Assembly (NCBI RefSeq): GCF_000189635.1
Contig: NW_002476163.1
Location: 682,001 to 746,000 of the forward strand
DNA from: Tetrahymena thermophila SB210
Lineage: Eukaryota > Ciliophora > Oligohymenophorea > Hymenostomatida > Tetrahymenidae
Reading direction: 5' to 3'
DNA length: 64,000 nucleotides
Below the pieces are notes generated by a model. The model was not told where the DNA came from. It saw only the letters and a program-made list of their open reading frames with translations, and searched no databases. The position numbers and the translations under genes are program-made. Shown here one piece after another: positions 13,203 to 26,922 of the stretch. The first letter of the stretch is position 1. Each line of letters starts with the position of its first letter.

Positions 13203-16200
13203 TATATAACAATCAGTGTTTTGATTAGTGTTTTGTTTTCTTTCTTGTTGTTTGAGTCTTGCTCTTCTTATATTTAATAAATTGATAACTAGTTTCAATT
13301 AAGAATCAAAGCAGAAAATAGTTTAAAAGAAAAATGAACTTTTCTTCTAATTTTTTTTTTTCTTTCTCTTGTATTTTCTCTTTGCTTTGATTTTTACTTT
13401 CTCTTCCTTCCTTTTTTGGGCTTTTTATTTTTTGATTCCCCACTCTTCTATATGTATATAATTTTTTTAATTACCATTTGACTTTTTCCCCTTATAATTT
13501 ACTTCTTTTCGCTTTACTAAATTAACATTTGCATTAAAATAAATGAATAAGTGAATGAATTAATAAATGATTTTGTTTGTTCATTTTTTTTTTACTAACT
13601 CAATTAGTAAATTAATAAATCAATCAATCAATAAAAATAGTTAGTTAATTATTTGTTATTAAGATTATAAGCTATAGATGATATATAGTCTAAATGATTG
13701 AATAAAATCAATTATTCACTCACACTCATAAATTCCCTTTGAATGATATTTAAATTGTTTAATTTTATTTTTGATTAAATTTAATTTCTCGCTTGCTTGG
13801 CTAAATAAATTAAATGATTAGCTAATATATTTTTTTTTCTATTTCTATTATATACTTTATATTCTATCTTAAACTGTGACTATACTAATTATTGCAATAG
13901 TTTACATAGTTTTAGAAAAAAACAAAAATAGTGTCACTTACAAAAATCTTTCAAAAATCACTTAACAATCTATTCTTATACATACAATCAAATAAATAAA
14001 TAAAAAAACAAAAAAATCATTGAATCAAGTCAAAGGGTAAAAATTTTAGTCATGCAAAGTAAATGAAATTAACAAAAATTTTAATTAATTTAGAAATAAA
14101 GTCTTTAATTAAATAGAAAAAGTGATTCGAATAATTGCATTCTATATATTAATTCAATTGATTATTTTTACAAAAAATCAAAAAAAAAAAATTTTTTTTT
14201 GTATGAGCCTAAATGTTATAATTTAGAGTTGAAAAAAATTAAAATTTTGTTTTCATAGAAGGAAATTATAAAAGTAAATTTATGTGCTTTGTTTATTTGT
14301 ATTTTTATATCTTGATCGATCTATGCTTGGCGAAATAATTAAGTAAAAATATAATTTTTTCCACAAAGTATTTATCTTTTAATTTATTCAAAACAAATTA
14401 ATCATTTTTTTGTCTGCTAAACCACACATATAACTACAATATGCAAAATAACAAAAGTATACATAAATAAATACCAATAACTTAGTAGCGATTTTTTCTC
14501 TATAAAAATTTTTAATTGACCCCCCCCTGCCTTAACAAATTATAATAAATAATTGTCGACTGGCATTAAAAGTTTTTTTTTCCTTTTTAATCATATCACT
14601 CATTTCAACTAAAGATATCTATTTGCAATTTGGTTTGCTCCTTGTACCTTTTCTTCTCCATTAAGTTAAAATCCAATACATTTCTCTCTAGGATCCATCA
14701 CAACTGCATTTTTACAAATAATTTGTCAAAATTGTTTAATATTTTTTAACAAAAATTTCCCTCCTAACAAAGATTATTCAAACTTAACTCTTTTGTTAAT
14801 ATATTTTTAATTATGAAGATATATGTGTTCATTAATATAAAATTCACATTAACTAAGGCATGTTTAACTAACTATTTTATCCTTTTATTTATTTTTTTAA
14901 GCATCTCTTACTAACAAAACAAACAAATGTAAGTTAAATAAAAGCTTAAAAAATATAATGAAATTAAACTAGCAAATACTAAATTAGTATTTAAGTAAAT
15001 AGATAATGTAGAATTTTACTATTACCTTCAGTTTCAATAGTACTCATTTTAATGGATGGTTTATATTATTTTAAAAAATTTAAATAATTTAAGAATAATT
15101 TATTTAAATAGAATTTTTAAATTATTTCAAGAGTACTCTTTCTTAAGTAACTCAAATAAATTTATTCCATCACACGAAGATAAAATTTTAAAATATAATT
15201 TTCTAATTAAATACATGTGAAAAAATTTCAGTTCTATTCAGCCTATTATTAATCTAATTTTCTGATTTTACATTCAACACTTTAACAAAATCTAAAAAAT
15301 TCCTACATCATATTTTTTTTAATATTTTTTATATTACCGTGCGTAAATTAGATTAGCTACGTGGTAAGATCAGAGATCAATAGTTGTTATAGATTGTATT
15401 TATCTATTATATTTTTTAAATTAAATTAAACGAGATTGATTTATAAATATATTTTATTTTGGTAGTATTTTTATTTAATTTATTATTCAGTACTTCTAAC
15501 AAAATTAAGTAAAATATAGTATAACTAATTTTATAGATTTCTAACTTTTGCTCTGATTAATTGAAAATATAAATTTTCAACATAATATTTTCAAGGTAAT
15601 CGATAAATAAATAAGTTTTAAATAGTCTAACCGAACCTTTCACTAGAATTGATTGAAATTATCCATCTCACAATTCAAGAAAGTTTTTTATAAATTTTAC
15701 TCCAGCAAATTATAATAATTAAAAACCCTCAATTAAATTAAATAATTTTTAGAGAAATAAATGGAATAAAATTTAATTAAAATTCATGGAATATTTAGAC
15801 ATTTCGCATTTAAGACTTACTTAAAAAATAATAGAAAAATTTTTTAATCAGTTAAATTAAAATTTAGTTAAATAAGTTATTTTAACTTTTGAGAATAATT
15901 AATTGTTATTAATTTAAATTTAAACAAATATAATCAAAAATCTATTAAAGCAGTTAATTTTAGGTAAATGATATAGATAAAAAAAATTTATTAAAATTTA
16001 AATCGAAATAACATTTGTAGGAAAAACAAACCTAACAAATTTTCTATAAAATAATTAAATTGAAATAAATTCATAATAAATTACAATTTTAAAACATTTT
16101 TTAAATATAAATTCTATAATTTCTCAATCAGTAAATACACCTTATTTCGTTGTAGCTAATTCTTTGCTCCATTTAAAAAAACGCTTTGCAATCATCATAT

Positions 16201-16805
16201 TTAACCTATGAGTGGAATTAAAATTTTTTTACTCTCTAATAGCAATATTATTAGAAAGTAGAAGGTAGTTAATAAATAATTTTAGGAAGGTAAAACATAA
16301 ATGTTTTGAATGAATAAATATTTTAATTAAAGTAATAATTTAAATTTAAATGTTAACTAATTTTAGATTTTTTTTGAAAAAAAATTTTTTATATTTATTT
16401 AATAAATTTTAGAATAAAACATAACCTAAATATAAACTAGATATGCACTGATTATTTATTTCTTTGCAATTGGCTTGAGTGAGATTTTTAAAGTCACAAA
16501 GATTTTAGTTAATTAGCACTACACTTATATAATATAATTAAATACGATTTCTTTACTTTTTTAAATAAAAAATAAGAAAGTTTATTAATTATAGGATAAG
16601 ATTAAGGCTAAATATATATTTAAGTGTACTATATATATAAATATAACATTTTGTATTAAATTCTTCATAAATGTATTCAGTCAGGTATGTATGTATGTTA
16701 CCATTATTATTGAGTCCGTCCAACCAAACCTTATTAAGCTAATAAGGAAGGATGATGTTTTATCTATTTATTAATATTAAAGATAGAAATTATTCAAGGT
16801 TTATT
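13203..16805. other. Intergenic, about 3.6 kb
   Basis: Between the Q-rich gene (5' side) and the kinesin gene (3' side). A pyrimidine-rich tract at about 13340-13510 lies just upstream of the Q-rich gene and could be leader or promoter. A C run interrupts the AT-rich DNA at about 14521-14527, and a hairpin is possible at 15334-15367. No coding frame recognised. Confidence 0.5.
15334..15367. other. Possible hairpin in intergenic DNA
   Basis: TTACC-GTG-CGTA and TACG-T-GGTAA can pair as 9 bp with a small internal loop around a 12-nt loop. It stands out as a GC-richer patch. No downstream T run or known RNA family recognised, so function is unknown. Confidence 0.25.
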
Positions 16806-19800
16806 TCATTATTATTTATTATCAAGATTAAGAGTTATAGCAGTAGTAGGAATTTTTCCTCCCTGACCCAAAACTTGCTAATTAACAGCACCATAGGTTG
16901 CACTATTTTGCATATAGTTGTTAAAGCTAGGCTTGATTTTGAGTGCTGGCTAAGGTTCATTTTAAACTCTCAAAGGACTTTCGTTTGATGAATTTTTGGA
17001 ACCATAAAGATTGAGTTATGCCTACTAAGTTTATTAAGAAGATGATGAACTAACAAAAGATCCTGATTAAGGTGTTGGTTGGTATAATGAAGTTATGCTG
17101 TTAACTTTTCCTGGTAAATTTTATTAGTTTGAGGATACTTTTACATTATTATCATTTGAGTTAATAGAACTATTTGTACTGCTACTATTATTGTTAGGGT
17201 TTTTGGAAGCGGTAGTCTGCTAAGATGATATTTTTTAATTTGAATTATAGTATGGAGTGCTTTTTTAAGTACTTTATTTATAGTTTGAAGTATTTGGAGA
17301 TTAGTACATATTTTTTGATGCAGAGTAATCATCCTTAAAACTTGAGTTATTACCTCTTTATTCCATTTATTATCTGTAAAGAAGCTATTGTTAAAACTAA
17401 TCTTGCATCTATGGAGTATTTAGTTAGGATTAGGAGATGAATAAAAAGTTTGAATTTGGATTAAGCAACTCATTTTGTGAACTGTTATTGTTAGTTGTGC
17501 TATTTTCTAAGAAAAAGCGAGATTCTTTTGGCTTTTGTGAGTTGTTTTACATATGATTTTAAGGAGTATTGTCATAGCTGCCCTATCCTGTCATATTCAA
17601 AATTGATTGCTCTTGGTGGCTTTCAATAATAGGAGCAAATCCTCCTTAATACGTCTTTAGGCCTCCAGTGCTAGAGCTATGCTTATCTTCTGTATAGGAT
17701 GGAGTTTTTGAGTGATTCTTTGAAAGTGTTTTAGAGTGCTATGAAGAACCAGATGAACTCAAACCATATTGTTGCTTAACTTTGCTGATTGGTTTAGGTG
17801 AAACAAATTGCGAATTGACTGAGTTCTAGTTACCTGTGCTTCCGTTAGATTTTTATGAGGAGTAATCAACATTAAATGAACTTCTTTTGATTTGTTCATC
17901 TTCTTCTGTTTTAGTATGCTGGATAATTTTTTAATATTATTAGTGTGTGAGTTCGCTTCTGCGCAAATAGTCATTAGGGTTTCCTTGAGAGCCAATATCC
18001 ATATCGTTTGAGTCTCTATTCATATCATAAGAATTTTTGCCAATACTGTTATCTTAGCTTGCGTGATCATTCGAGTGAGGAGCTAAATCTATAAATGAAG
18101 ACTTATAAGAAGACTTAAACAGGTGATTTGATTAGCGATTAGGAGATGAATATAAATGAGTAGCTGATTAGCTGCTTTAAGCTAAAGTATTATTAGCGGC
18201 TTGGTCTAAGCAAGTTCTTGAGTTTGGTTATTAACCTTGGACATTTTTTTATGAAGAATTTTTTTGCATATTCTTTAATTAGCTCTCAATAATTTGCTCC
18301 TTACGCTTGTATTCCTCAAATTCACGAGAAGTTGGACTCAAATTTATTTCAGACATAGATTATTGCTTGAAAGATTGTGTATTAGCATTAGTATTGGTAC
18401 TGGGTTCTTAAATCTCACTCTTACGAGAAATGAACATACTTTACCCCATGTTAGAGCTTTTACCTCTGACTGTATTTACCGAAATATTGCTAGAAGGTAC
18501 AAAAGTTTAGAAGTTGAGATATTTACTTGAAACATCCTTTTAAGAAACATTCCTTGGAGTAACTTTAGTATTTGGGATAATACTGCTAGCTCTTAAATTC
18601 ATTTACTTTCCTCTGCCTCTAGCTTTCCCTTTTTATCTATCAGCTTGGGTCTACTGCAATTGTAGCTCACTTTAAACAGCTTTCTTTTTAATAAAATTGA
18701 TTTCATCTTTTAAATTCTAAATCTGCAATTCTTTTCTCAGCTATTCTTCCTTTTGCTTCTACTAATTAGTAATCAAATTTGTTATTTCTTCTTTGAGTTT
18801 CTTTTTTTCTTATTCGAATGCACTAATCAACTAGAAATTGGTTAATTATTAGCATTCTTGAATAAATTTGACATCGTAAAGCTCTTCCAATTCTTTCTTG
18901 ATCATATTTTTCATGTTTTCATTTTCTTGCAATTCCTTTTGAAGCTTGATTATAACCTCATCATTATTTTTAATGATAGATCTTAGAGTGTTAACTTTAT
19001 CTAAACGGTATTTCATTTCTTTTTAAGTAAGAGCAGCAGGATTGATAGTATCCATAATTTCGTGGACTAAACGCTCATTCTATTCCCTTGATTGATTATA
19101 TTCAGCTAAATTAAATTCTAATTCTCTATTACGGAAAAGGATATCCTCATAGTGTTCGCTCAATTTCTCGAATTTCTCCTTAAAGAGTTCCCTGTGAGTT
19201 TTGAATTGTATGCTGCCAACTACTTATTCTTCAGTTGGAGGATCGCTTGAGATGCCTTATAATTATTTTATAGTTTCATCGTCAATATCCAAGTTTCCAT
19301 TCTAAATACCAAGTAAGTCAGCCTATTACTATTAAAGCAATTCCTTCAGATTCTCAATTTCATTATGCATTTCCTTTACAGTTTCATTTTAAATCTAATT
19401 GTAAATTTATTTCACATTTTCATAAACATCCTTTTGAATACTCTTAGCTCTTTAAGCATATTTAAGAGTGTTGATAGTTTCTTCAACGAATTTAAAAGCG
19501 GGTGTAACACAAGCTATGAATAATGTTTTTGCATTACCACCTAAACTTTCTTTAAGCAATCTTGTAAGTTTTGAGTCTCTATAAGGGACATGTTTTTTTC
19601 CTTTTTCACCTATTCAATTAAATAATTAATTATGATTAAATTATCAATTAATTTTAAACTCGTTTTAAATCAAAAAAATATTTATGCTTAACTTTCATTA
19701 TCCAACAAAAAAATGTCTATTTTAAAGTTGTTAAATAAAAATATCTCATTTGTAATAATCTTAATAAATAAACAAAGAACTTGAAAGTAGATTTTTACTA

Positions 19801-21747
19801 TAATTTATGAAAAAAATTAAATTAATATTTGTATGTATTCTTTTTCTTTTTTTTTCCTTTAAATAATTCAAGCTTGATTTGGTTCTAAAAATACTGATTA
19901 ATCTTGGAGTTTTATCAACAATAAATAAATAATATTTAATTTAATTTTTGATGAAGAAAAAAATTGATAAGATTAAGGGGAATAAGAAATTTTATGAATA
20001 AAAATATATTAATTATTTTTCTTAAATTGGAATGATTATTGATTAATTAATTTATTATATTAATCATAATTTATTTTTTTTGTTCGAGGATAAAAAGATT
20101 CCCGTTTAAAATTTTTTCATGTTAATTTGCAGTAATTCTTCTATTCTTAAACTGTTATTTGGTTAGACGTTTATGACAAAATATCAATGAATGAAAGCAA
20201 AACCCATAAAAACATGAGTTTTTTAGTCAAATAAATAATATTTTTATGTATTTTTATAAAAAGAAATAAAGAAGTAATCTATTCATACCTTATGAAGAAA
20301 GTACGGTAATACAATTACCAAGAGATAATAGAGATTTATTGATATTAGCACCTTCTTTGAAACGAATACCTTTGCTTTCAGTTGCAGCAGCTCTTTCACT
20401 ACCAGCCAGATCAACCATGTATAATTTAGGAGTAAGGAATGTTGTTTTTTATCCATCGTTGCAGAGCTCGATTTCAATAGAGAGTTATATAATAGCATGT
20501 GAACGAGAACTAAATTAATTCAACTTTGTGCTTGCCATAACTCTTCTTTTATTTCCTGATTTAATGAATGATGTAATTTGATCTAAGGTAGATATTTCTC
20601 TTTCACTTAAAAGGGGACAATAAACACCTTTATCTGGATCTTCTAAGATCATTAAATTCTCTGCTGTTAACGTTTCATGAGAGAGTAAATCACGAATACA
20701 TTCATTGTAAATTTCTAAATAACTCATTTTAAGCTTAACTTTTGAGCTTTATGTCTAGTTTGCTAATACATACTTAACTGTTTCTGAAACTAAACCGCCT
20801 TTACATTCATTTGAAGCGGCGTCATTAGGATCTTTTTTTAATGGACCATCTACTTCTAGATCTGCTGCATTTTAACTTGCCCTATTATTTTCTTGCTGTT
20901 ATTGCTAATTTAAGCTGATTTAAACTGTTTAGGTAGATTCCTCAAAGTTTTCACCAAACATAGTGAATGTCTTACCTGCTCCTGTCATGCCATAAACTAA
21001 AATTGTATGACTAAATCCTTTTTATTATTACCATAAGAAATTTAATAAAATTAATAATTCAAAAGATAAAATGTCTTAAAAATTAAAAAATAATAATAAT
21101 CAATTATTTGAATAGTTAATTATGTCTTAATTATTTAGTTTATATTTATCTGGGTTCATCTTTATTATGTTTGGTTATTAGCTTCTAATTCCCTTAGTTC
21201 TATATTTTAGATTTTTTGAAGAGTAAATAGATATACCCATAAGCATATTTGGTAAAAGCATCCAAAAAAAATAATGAAAACATTATATTATTTTCACTTC
21301 ATTTTTTTTAATAATTTTAAAGAAAAATTGTCTTTGACCTCATAAATGTATATTCAATAATTGAAAATAGTTTGTCGAACGTTTTGGAGTAATTAACGCT
21401 AGAAATTCTTAGCAAGCATGAAAAATACAAGTTCAGTAAAATAATAATAGTATACCTTTAAAAAGAGATTCAGAAATTGTAGGTAAAACAACTCCATCAA
21501 ATATTTATTTAGTATTTGATTTATGATCGAAAACTTGGTCATAGATAAAGACTTTGTCACCTTAGGTAGAGTGAGGTTAAACAAGCAAGATTGAATTTTC
21601 TGGTCCTGCGCGAATATACTTAATACCTTCTACATGTCCTTAATTATCAAATGAGGGGCTGCTAGTTGGTCTAACACGAACACAGACATGAAAATTACTG
21701 TTTTCACCTCCTTTTGCTGAACCCTAATTGTTGGTTTGGTTGCTCAT
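16806..21747 (-). CDS. Kinesin motor protein, 1274 aa, possibly kinesin-8-like
   Basis: Microtubule motor with an N-terminal motor domain (about residues 15-395), coiled coil (about 420-640) and a long Ser/Asn/Gln-rich tail. Motor landmarks: N-terminal [12 protein letters not shown]-loop [14 protein letters not shown] (about residue 112); [11 protein letters not shown]; switch I SSRSHAI; switch [30 protein letters not shown]; and the neck-proximal INTLKYAQRAKSI. An acidic, Gln-rich insertion of some 50 residues follows the P-loop. Introns 21018-21455 (438 nt, phase 1) and 19610-20288 (679 nt, phase 1) are unusually long for this window; exons total 3825 nt, in frame. TGAGKTFTM and the NTLKYA.RAK neck suggest kinesin-8, but subfamily needs a tree. 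All nucleotide-binding residues are intact. Confidence 0.92.
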
Positions 21748-24008
21748 AGATATTGTACTGTACTTGTTTCACTAAATTTTGATCTATCTTCTTGGAGAGC
21801 TGTGAAGTTGAAATGGAATTATATTCAATCTTTTGTTCTGTCTGTTTATAGTTTTTGAAGAAACTATTGGTCAGCTTTAAATTAATTCTTAAAGGGTTTG
21901 ATTTTTTACCTTTATTTTTTATTAATATTGTATATATTTTCTTTTAAAGTCAGTGTTTTCCTTTTTAATTATTTTTCTGATTAATTTAATTTTTATTAAT
22001 TTTTATATGTGCTGGATTTATTTCCTTTTATTCGATGTGTTTTTATAGGTAACTCTCATCTTCTTACTACTAACATACAAACTCAAGCTAATCTAATAAA
22101 TTAATCAATCAATAATGATTCAGTCAGTAGGTCAATCAATAAATAAATAAATGAGTTAATAAAAAAACAAATGAGTTTGTGTTATTTTGTAATAAATAAT
22201 CTTAATAAAGATTAATGATTGAGCATAAAAGATTATATCTAATATTTCTTAAATTAGTTGTTAAAGCATCTCAATATGTAAAATTATTTAAAAAAAATTA
22301 TGTAAAACAGTTCAGCCTAGCAAATTTTTAATTTTCAATAATCGTTTGATTATTTGGAATTAACTTATATTGACCACTATCTTTCCAGATAAAATCAAGA
22401 AGGAATTATTAGTCATTTTTTTTTTAAATAGAGAATATTATCATTATTAATTATGTAAATTTATTTTATAATTACTCATTATTACTTTTTGGCATTATAT
22501 TCATTGCTAAATTAGAATTTGATTTATTTTATAAATAAATTCTATAAATAAATAATTTTTGTTATTAATGCATTAATTTTTTGAATTAAAAATATATAAA
22601 GTATTTCCAGTAAAATTAATAATAAAACCTTTTGGCTTCAGATAGTTAGTGAAGTTTTGCTAATACGTTATATATACTAAATAATCATAACAAAAATAAT
22701 TTTATATCAAGATACTTCAAAAAATTATTTAATTTTAAGCATTAATTAATATTGACCTAAATATTCTATTGTAATTTTCAACCTCAATAAATGGGAATAT
22801 AATTTAATAACTTTTAAAAATATGCTGAATTTTTAAGTTTGAGCAATCTAAAAACTAAATTACTCTGTTTAAAATAGCTTATCTTTTATTATTAGTGAAC
22901 AGTTTTATATAATTAAAATCAATATATTTAGAATTTGTTTGAAAACTTTTGGAAAAAAAGATACAACGTTATAAAACATTACTTGCAAAAAAAATATTTA
23001 TGAAGATAATAATGTTATAAAAAAATAGACTACTATTGCAAAAAAAAAAATTAATTTAAGTAATATGTTTAAATCTATGACTTTTATAGCATTTTTGCAA
23101 AACTAACATCAAATTAATATTTTTTAACAGTAATGCAGCAAAGTTAAATATTGATTTAAGTAGTTTATTTGTTTTTCATTATAAAAATCCTACCAATAAG
23201 AATTTTGATAATGCATATTTATTTAATTATTCATTTACTCTCTACTAAATAATCAATTAAATCATTATTTTTAATTTATTTAAAAAATTAAATATTTACT
23301 GGACTCAAAATTTATTTTTTGTAAGAAATGTATTCTAATTTTATATTTTATTTTTCTCGATTAGAATATATTTATTTTGCCCTGCTATTAATTAGTTTTA
23401 ATAATAATTTCATTAAAATAAAAAATTTATTTATTTCTATTGCTTGAAAATATTCAGATCATATATTTATTTTACTTTCTTCTTTAAATAAAATCGAATA
23501 ATTGGTTAGAATATTTAAATAATTCTAGATTTAATAGATATTATTTTTTACATTCTACATTTGCTTATTTATTAATTAAAATTTTATGTAATAGATATTT
23601 TAAAATACTCTAGTTATTCTTAATATAGCCCTATACATTCTTGATAAAATTTTATATAAAAATTTATATTTTAATTTTAAATTATTAAAAAATATTTAAA
23701 TGATTGAATATATGTGTATTTATCCATATTATATAAAATATTTTAAAATATTTTTATAATTTTCTAAAATTAATTGTTTATTGATTACTCTTATCAAAGA
23801 CTGACCATATTTTTGATATAAAATTTATTTGATTGTTGGTTTTCTATAAGATATTGAATACCTTATTTTTTATGTGTCTATTTATCGATTAAATAATTTA
23901 TGAATTGATTAATTAATTAAATGACCAAACAATAATTAGAAAGATTATTAAATAAATTTTAGAATTTTATTTTATTTAGAAAGAGAGAAGTAAAATAATT
24001 AGATAAAA
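21748..24008. other. Divergent intergenic region, about 2.3 kb
   Basis: Separates the kinesin gene (leftward) from the gene starting at 24009 (rightward), so it should hold both promoters. AT-rich with homopolymers; no gene, RNA or conspicuous repeat seen. Confidence 0.5.
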
Positions 24009-24837
24009 ATGATAGAAAATTTTGACAAATTAATTTAGCAAAAAGATATAAATACTAATCCCGTATTAGAATTTCTCTAAAATAATATGAGAGGTTTAAT
24101 AATATTTTAAAATATTTAAATATAAAAAGGTATTAAGAGAAACAAAAGTTGAATTTAAGAATTTTTAAGATGGTTAAGGCTTGTATGCATTATTTTTGGA
24201 GAAATATAAAGTCAAAGAAAATCAACCATTTGTTATTGAAAGAGTTCCTGAAGATACAGACAGATCAACTATGGATAAAAAGAATTATTACTGCATAGAT
24301 ATTAAGCAAGTGCCTAAGAATTAAACTAAATTAGATGTTAAAAGTTAGGTAATGAGAGGATATATAGTGTAAAATCCTAGATAATCTGTCTTTTTCTCCG
24401 CTACAAAGAACTAAGGTTTTTTATTTCTAAGCAAACCTAAAGGATCAAAAAATATTTAATTGAGACCATTTTTATGTGGTTCAGTAATCAAAGAAAAGTC
24501 AGATGACCCTGTGTAATAAAAAGAAGATACTATAAAAAGGAATTAAGATTCCAAAGAAATAGATGAAATTAATGATAAAATGAAAAAAGTAACTAAATCG
24601 AGAGGTAAACAGCCTATTGAGGTATTCATGAGAAACCCAGAGTTAATAAAAAATACAAAAACTAGAAAGGAAGATAGTGAACTTTATGAAGACAATGATT
24701 ACAAGTAAAGTAGAAAGGAAGATAAAGAATTTAAAAGAAAAAAAAGGGCATAATTAGAAAGTTATGAAGACGGAGAATTAGATAATGAAGATCAATTTAA
24801 TATAAATGAAAAAGATGAAGAAGAATTTGACGAATGA
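24009..24837 (+). CDS. Unrecognised charged protein, 262 aa
   Basis: ATG at 24009, one 40-nt intron (24130-24169, phase 1), TGA at 24835-24837; 789 nt in frame. I do not recognise the family. Residues about 40-130 look folded: LYALFLEKYKVKENQPFVIE, YYCIDIKQVPKNQ, VMRGYIVQNPRQSVFFSA, GFLFLSKPKGSKNIQLRPFL. This alternating hydrophobic/basic pattern fits a small beta-rich domain. The C-terminal half is highly charged: Lys/Glu-rich, a basic cluster (EFKRKKRAQLE) and an acidic end (EKDEEEFDE). The layout resembles small nuclear subunits with a beta domain plus charged tail, but I cannot name a complex. The intron is at the short extreme for this genome, though splicing is required to avoid an in-frame TGA. 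Confidence 0.7.
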
Positions 24838-26195
24838 GTTCTTTGAAATAATTAAATTAAAAATGCTTTTGAGATGTGATGTATTCTTTCATGGGATATG
24901 CTTAAATTTTTTAATTTCAAAGATCATATATTTATATGCTTATTTATCTTAAATGAACTATTTATTTAACTTAAAAAAATATTATTATTTGTAAGTATTT
25001 ATCTTAGAATTAATTAAATTACTTTTTCAATACTATATTTTTGTATTAGCTTATCTTAATTTATTGTTAAAGACAATATTGCTTATTATATTTACAGAAA
25101 TAATTATTCTATATGTGTCTAGGATTAATTTTTATAATCTAATAAATGTAATATGATACTTTAAATATTAAGTTAGAAAATAAATTATATTATTTTTGAT
25201 ATAGTTATAACTTAATGATTTTTATTTAATTGAAATAAAAATTCAAAAATAACTATGAAAGTGTCAAAAATATATTTATTTATCTATTTATTTCTTCTTT
25301 TAAAAATAAAATTTTTGAGTGAATAAAATATTTAAATATTATTAAATAGTTTCTTTGTTTATTTATGCTTTTAGATACAAATTATCACCACAAAATTTCA
25401 TTTATTAGAATTATTTATTTAATAAACTTAGTTGATTTGTCTAAACTGCTTTCTGATATTAATTTAATATTACTTATATTTTGTAATTTCTATTTAATCT
25501 AGGTTTATATTTAAAGACAAATTAATTGAATATTTACTATCAAATATAACATAGTAAATAAAAATAAACCAAAAATACTAATTTAATAATTAAAAGCAAA
25601 ACAAAAAATTCAAATTATTTGATTAAAAAAATTTTTTTTTTTCTTCATTTTTGATATGTGTATTAATTAAAGATATCTAATTTTTATTAAATTTTATTCT
25701 TGATCTTTCTATAAATCTCTATATTTGTACAAATTATTGCATTTTTCTTTTTAAACAACTCTAATTAAAAGTGATTTGAATGAAAAATATAATTTTTTTA
25801 TATTAAAACTTCCTAATTACATTTGTTAATTTAAAATAAAATTATTGAGAGTGAAAAACTATATTAAATTCAAAGAAGGATATATTTAATTTTAGCTAAA
25901 TATTATAAAATAAATATTTTAATAACAAATATTGCCTATACTAAATTTAAATATCTTTTAAATTCGTAGCCAGATAATAGTTTAGTAGAATATTAAATAA
26001 TTTGTTTTCTTAAAATTAATTTTTGCTTTTTATTCATTTATTTTAAGTTTTAGTAATTAAAGTAATTTAGAACATATAATTTTTATAAAAACTAGTAATA
26101 TCTATTGAAATCATATAATTAGTAAAAGTTAATTGAATTATTGTATTAAATCAACAAAAATATTAAAATCAGCTTTAGATAAAGAAAGGAGATAA
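24838..26195. other. Intergenic, about 1.4 kb
   Basis: AT-rich; no gene, RNA or repeat recognised. Confidence 0.5.
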
Positions 26196-26411
26196 ATGAG
26201 TTAGAATCTTTAAAAGTTAGCTTAGTTTTTAGGTGGCAGTTTCGTTGGATTTTACTGTAGCTTTAATATGAGTTAGGTCTATTATTTTACTATTCATGAA
26301 AATATTTCTAAGCCATTATAATAAGCTAAAGAAGAGGGATCTAATGATTTTTCTAGATAGTCAAGCATAATATTTAATGGAATTAAAAAATCTATAAAAG
26401 ATTTGTATTGA
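26196..26411 (+). CDS. Small hypothetical protein, 71 aa, hydrophobic N-terminal segment
   Basis: Uninterrupted frame from ATG 26196 to TGA 26409-26411. It starts MSQNLQKLAQ, continues with a Gly/aromatic hydrophobic stretch (FLGGSFVGFYCSF) that could be one membrane helix, and ends with an amphipathic charged half containing PLQQAKEEGS and FNGIKKSIKDLY. Its coding base composition is clearly less AT-rich than its flanks, which argues for a real gene; random open frames this long are common when TGA is the only stop. A one-helix protein with a small-residue motif recalls small mitochondrial inner-membrane (MICOS-type) subunits, but that is only a suggestion. Confidence 0.5.
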
Positions 26412-26922
26412 ATTGCGTGTATTCATATAAAATTGCTAATAATAGGTATAAATATGCCAATAAACTTAACTTAGTTTCCAAGAAATATTTTTGACATTTT
26501 CAGAATCTGATATCAACCTATCAATCGATTTTTTGAATTCAGATTAATGTATGATGTTATTTAATGACTAAAAATATTTCTTTTTTTATAATAAAAACTC
26601 ATAAATGCTAGATAAAAATAATGTTTGAAATTATTAAAATTAAATATATTTTTTGTTTTACGATTTTTAAAATTGATGGTTTTTACAAATAGAGAGAAGA
26701 TTTTGTAAAATTCTTTTTTAAAAAAATAATGTATAAAATGTATAAAAATTATTAAATATCATATCTTAATTTAAGTTGATTTAATTGATTTTTTGCATAT
26801 TTAAAATATTTATAATTAATTATTTTATGAAGATATTTAAAATTACTCAATTTTTATTTATTTATTTATTGTTGGAAAATATTTTACTAAAATTTTAAAT
26901 ATTTCTTTTTTTTATTTAACTA
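26412..26922. other. Convergent intergenic region
   Basis: About 510 bp between the small plus-strand gene and the 3' end of the minus-strand gene ending at 26923. Nothing recognised. Confidence 0.5.

Noticed and set aside
14521..14527. C run in intergenic DNA
   Set aside because: A homopolymer without the CCCCAA pattern of a telomere and without other structure; probably a simple slip or sequencing-prone site.
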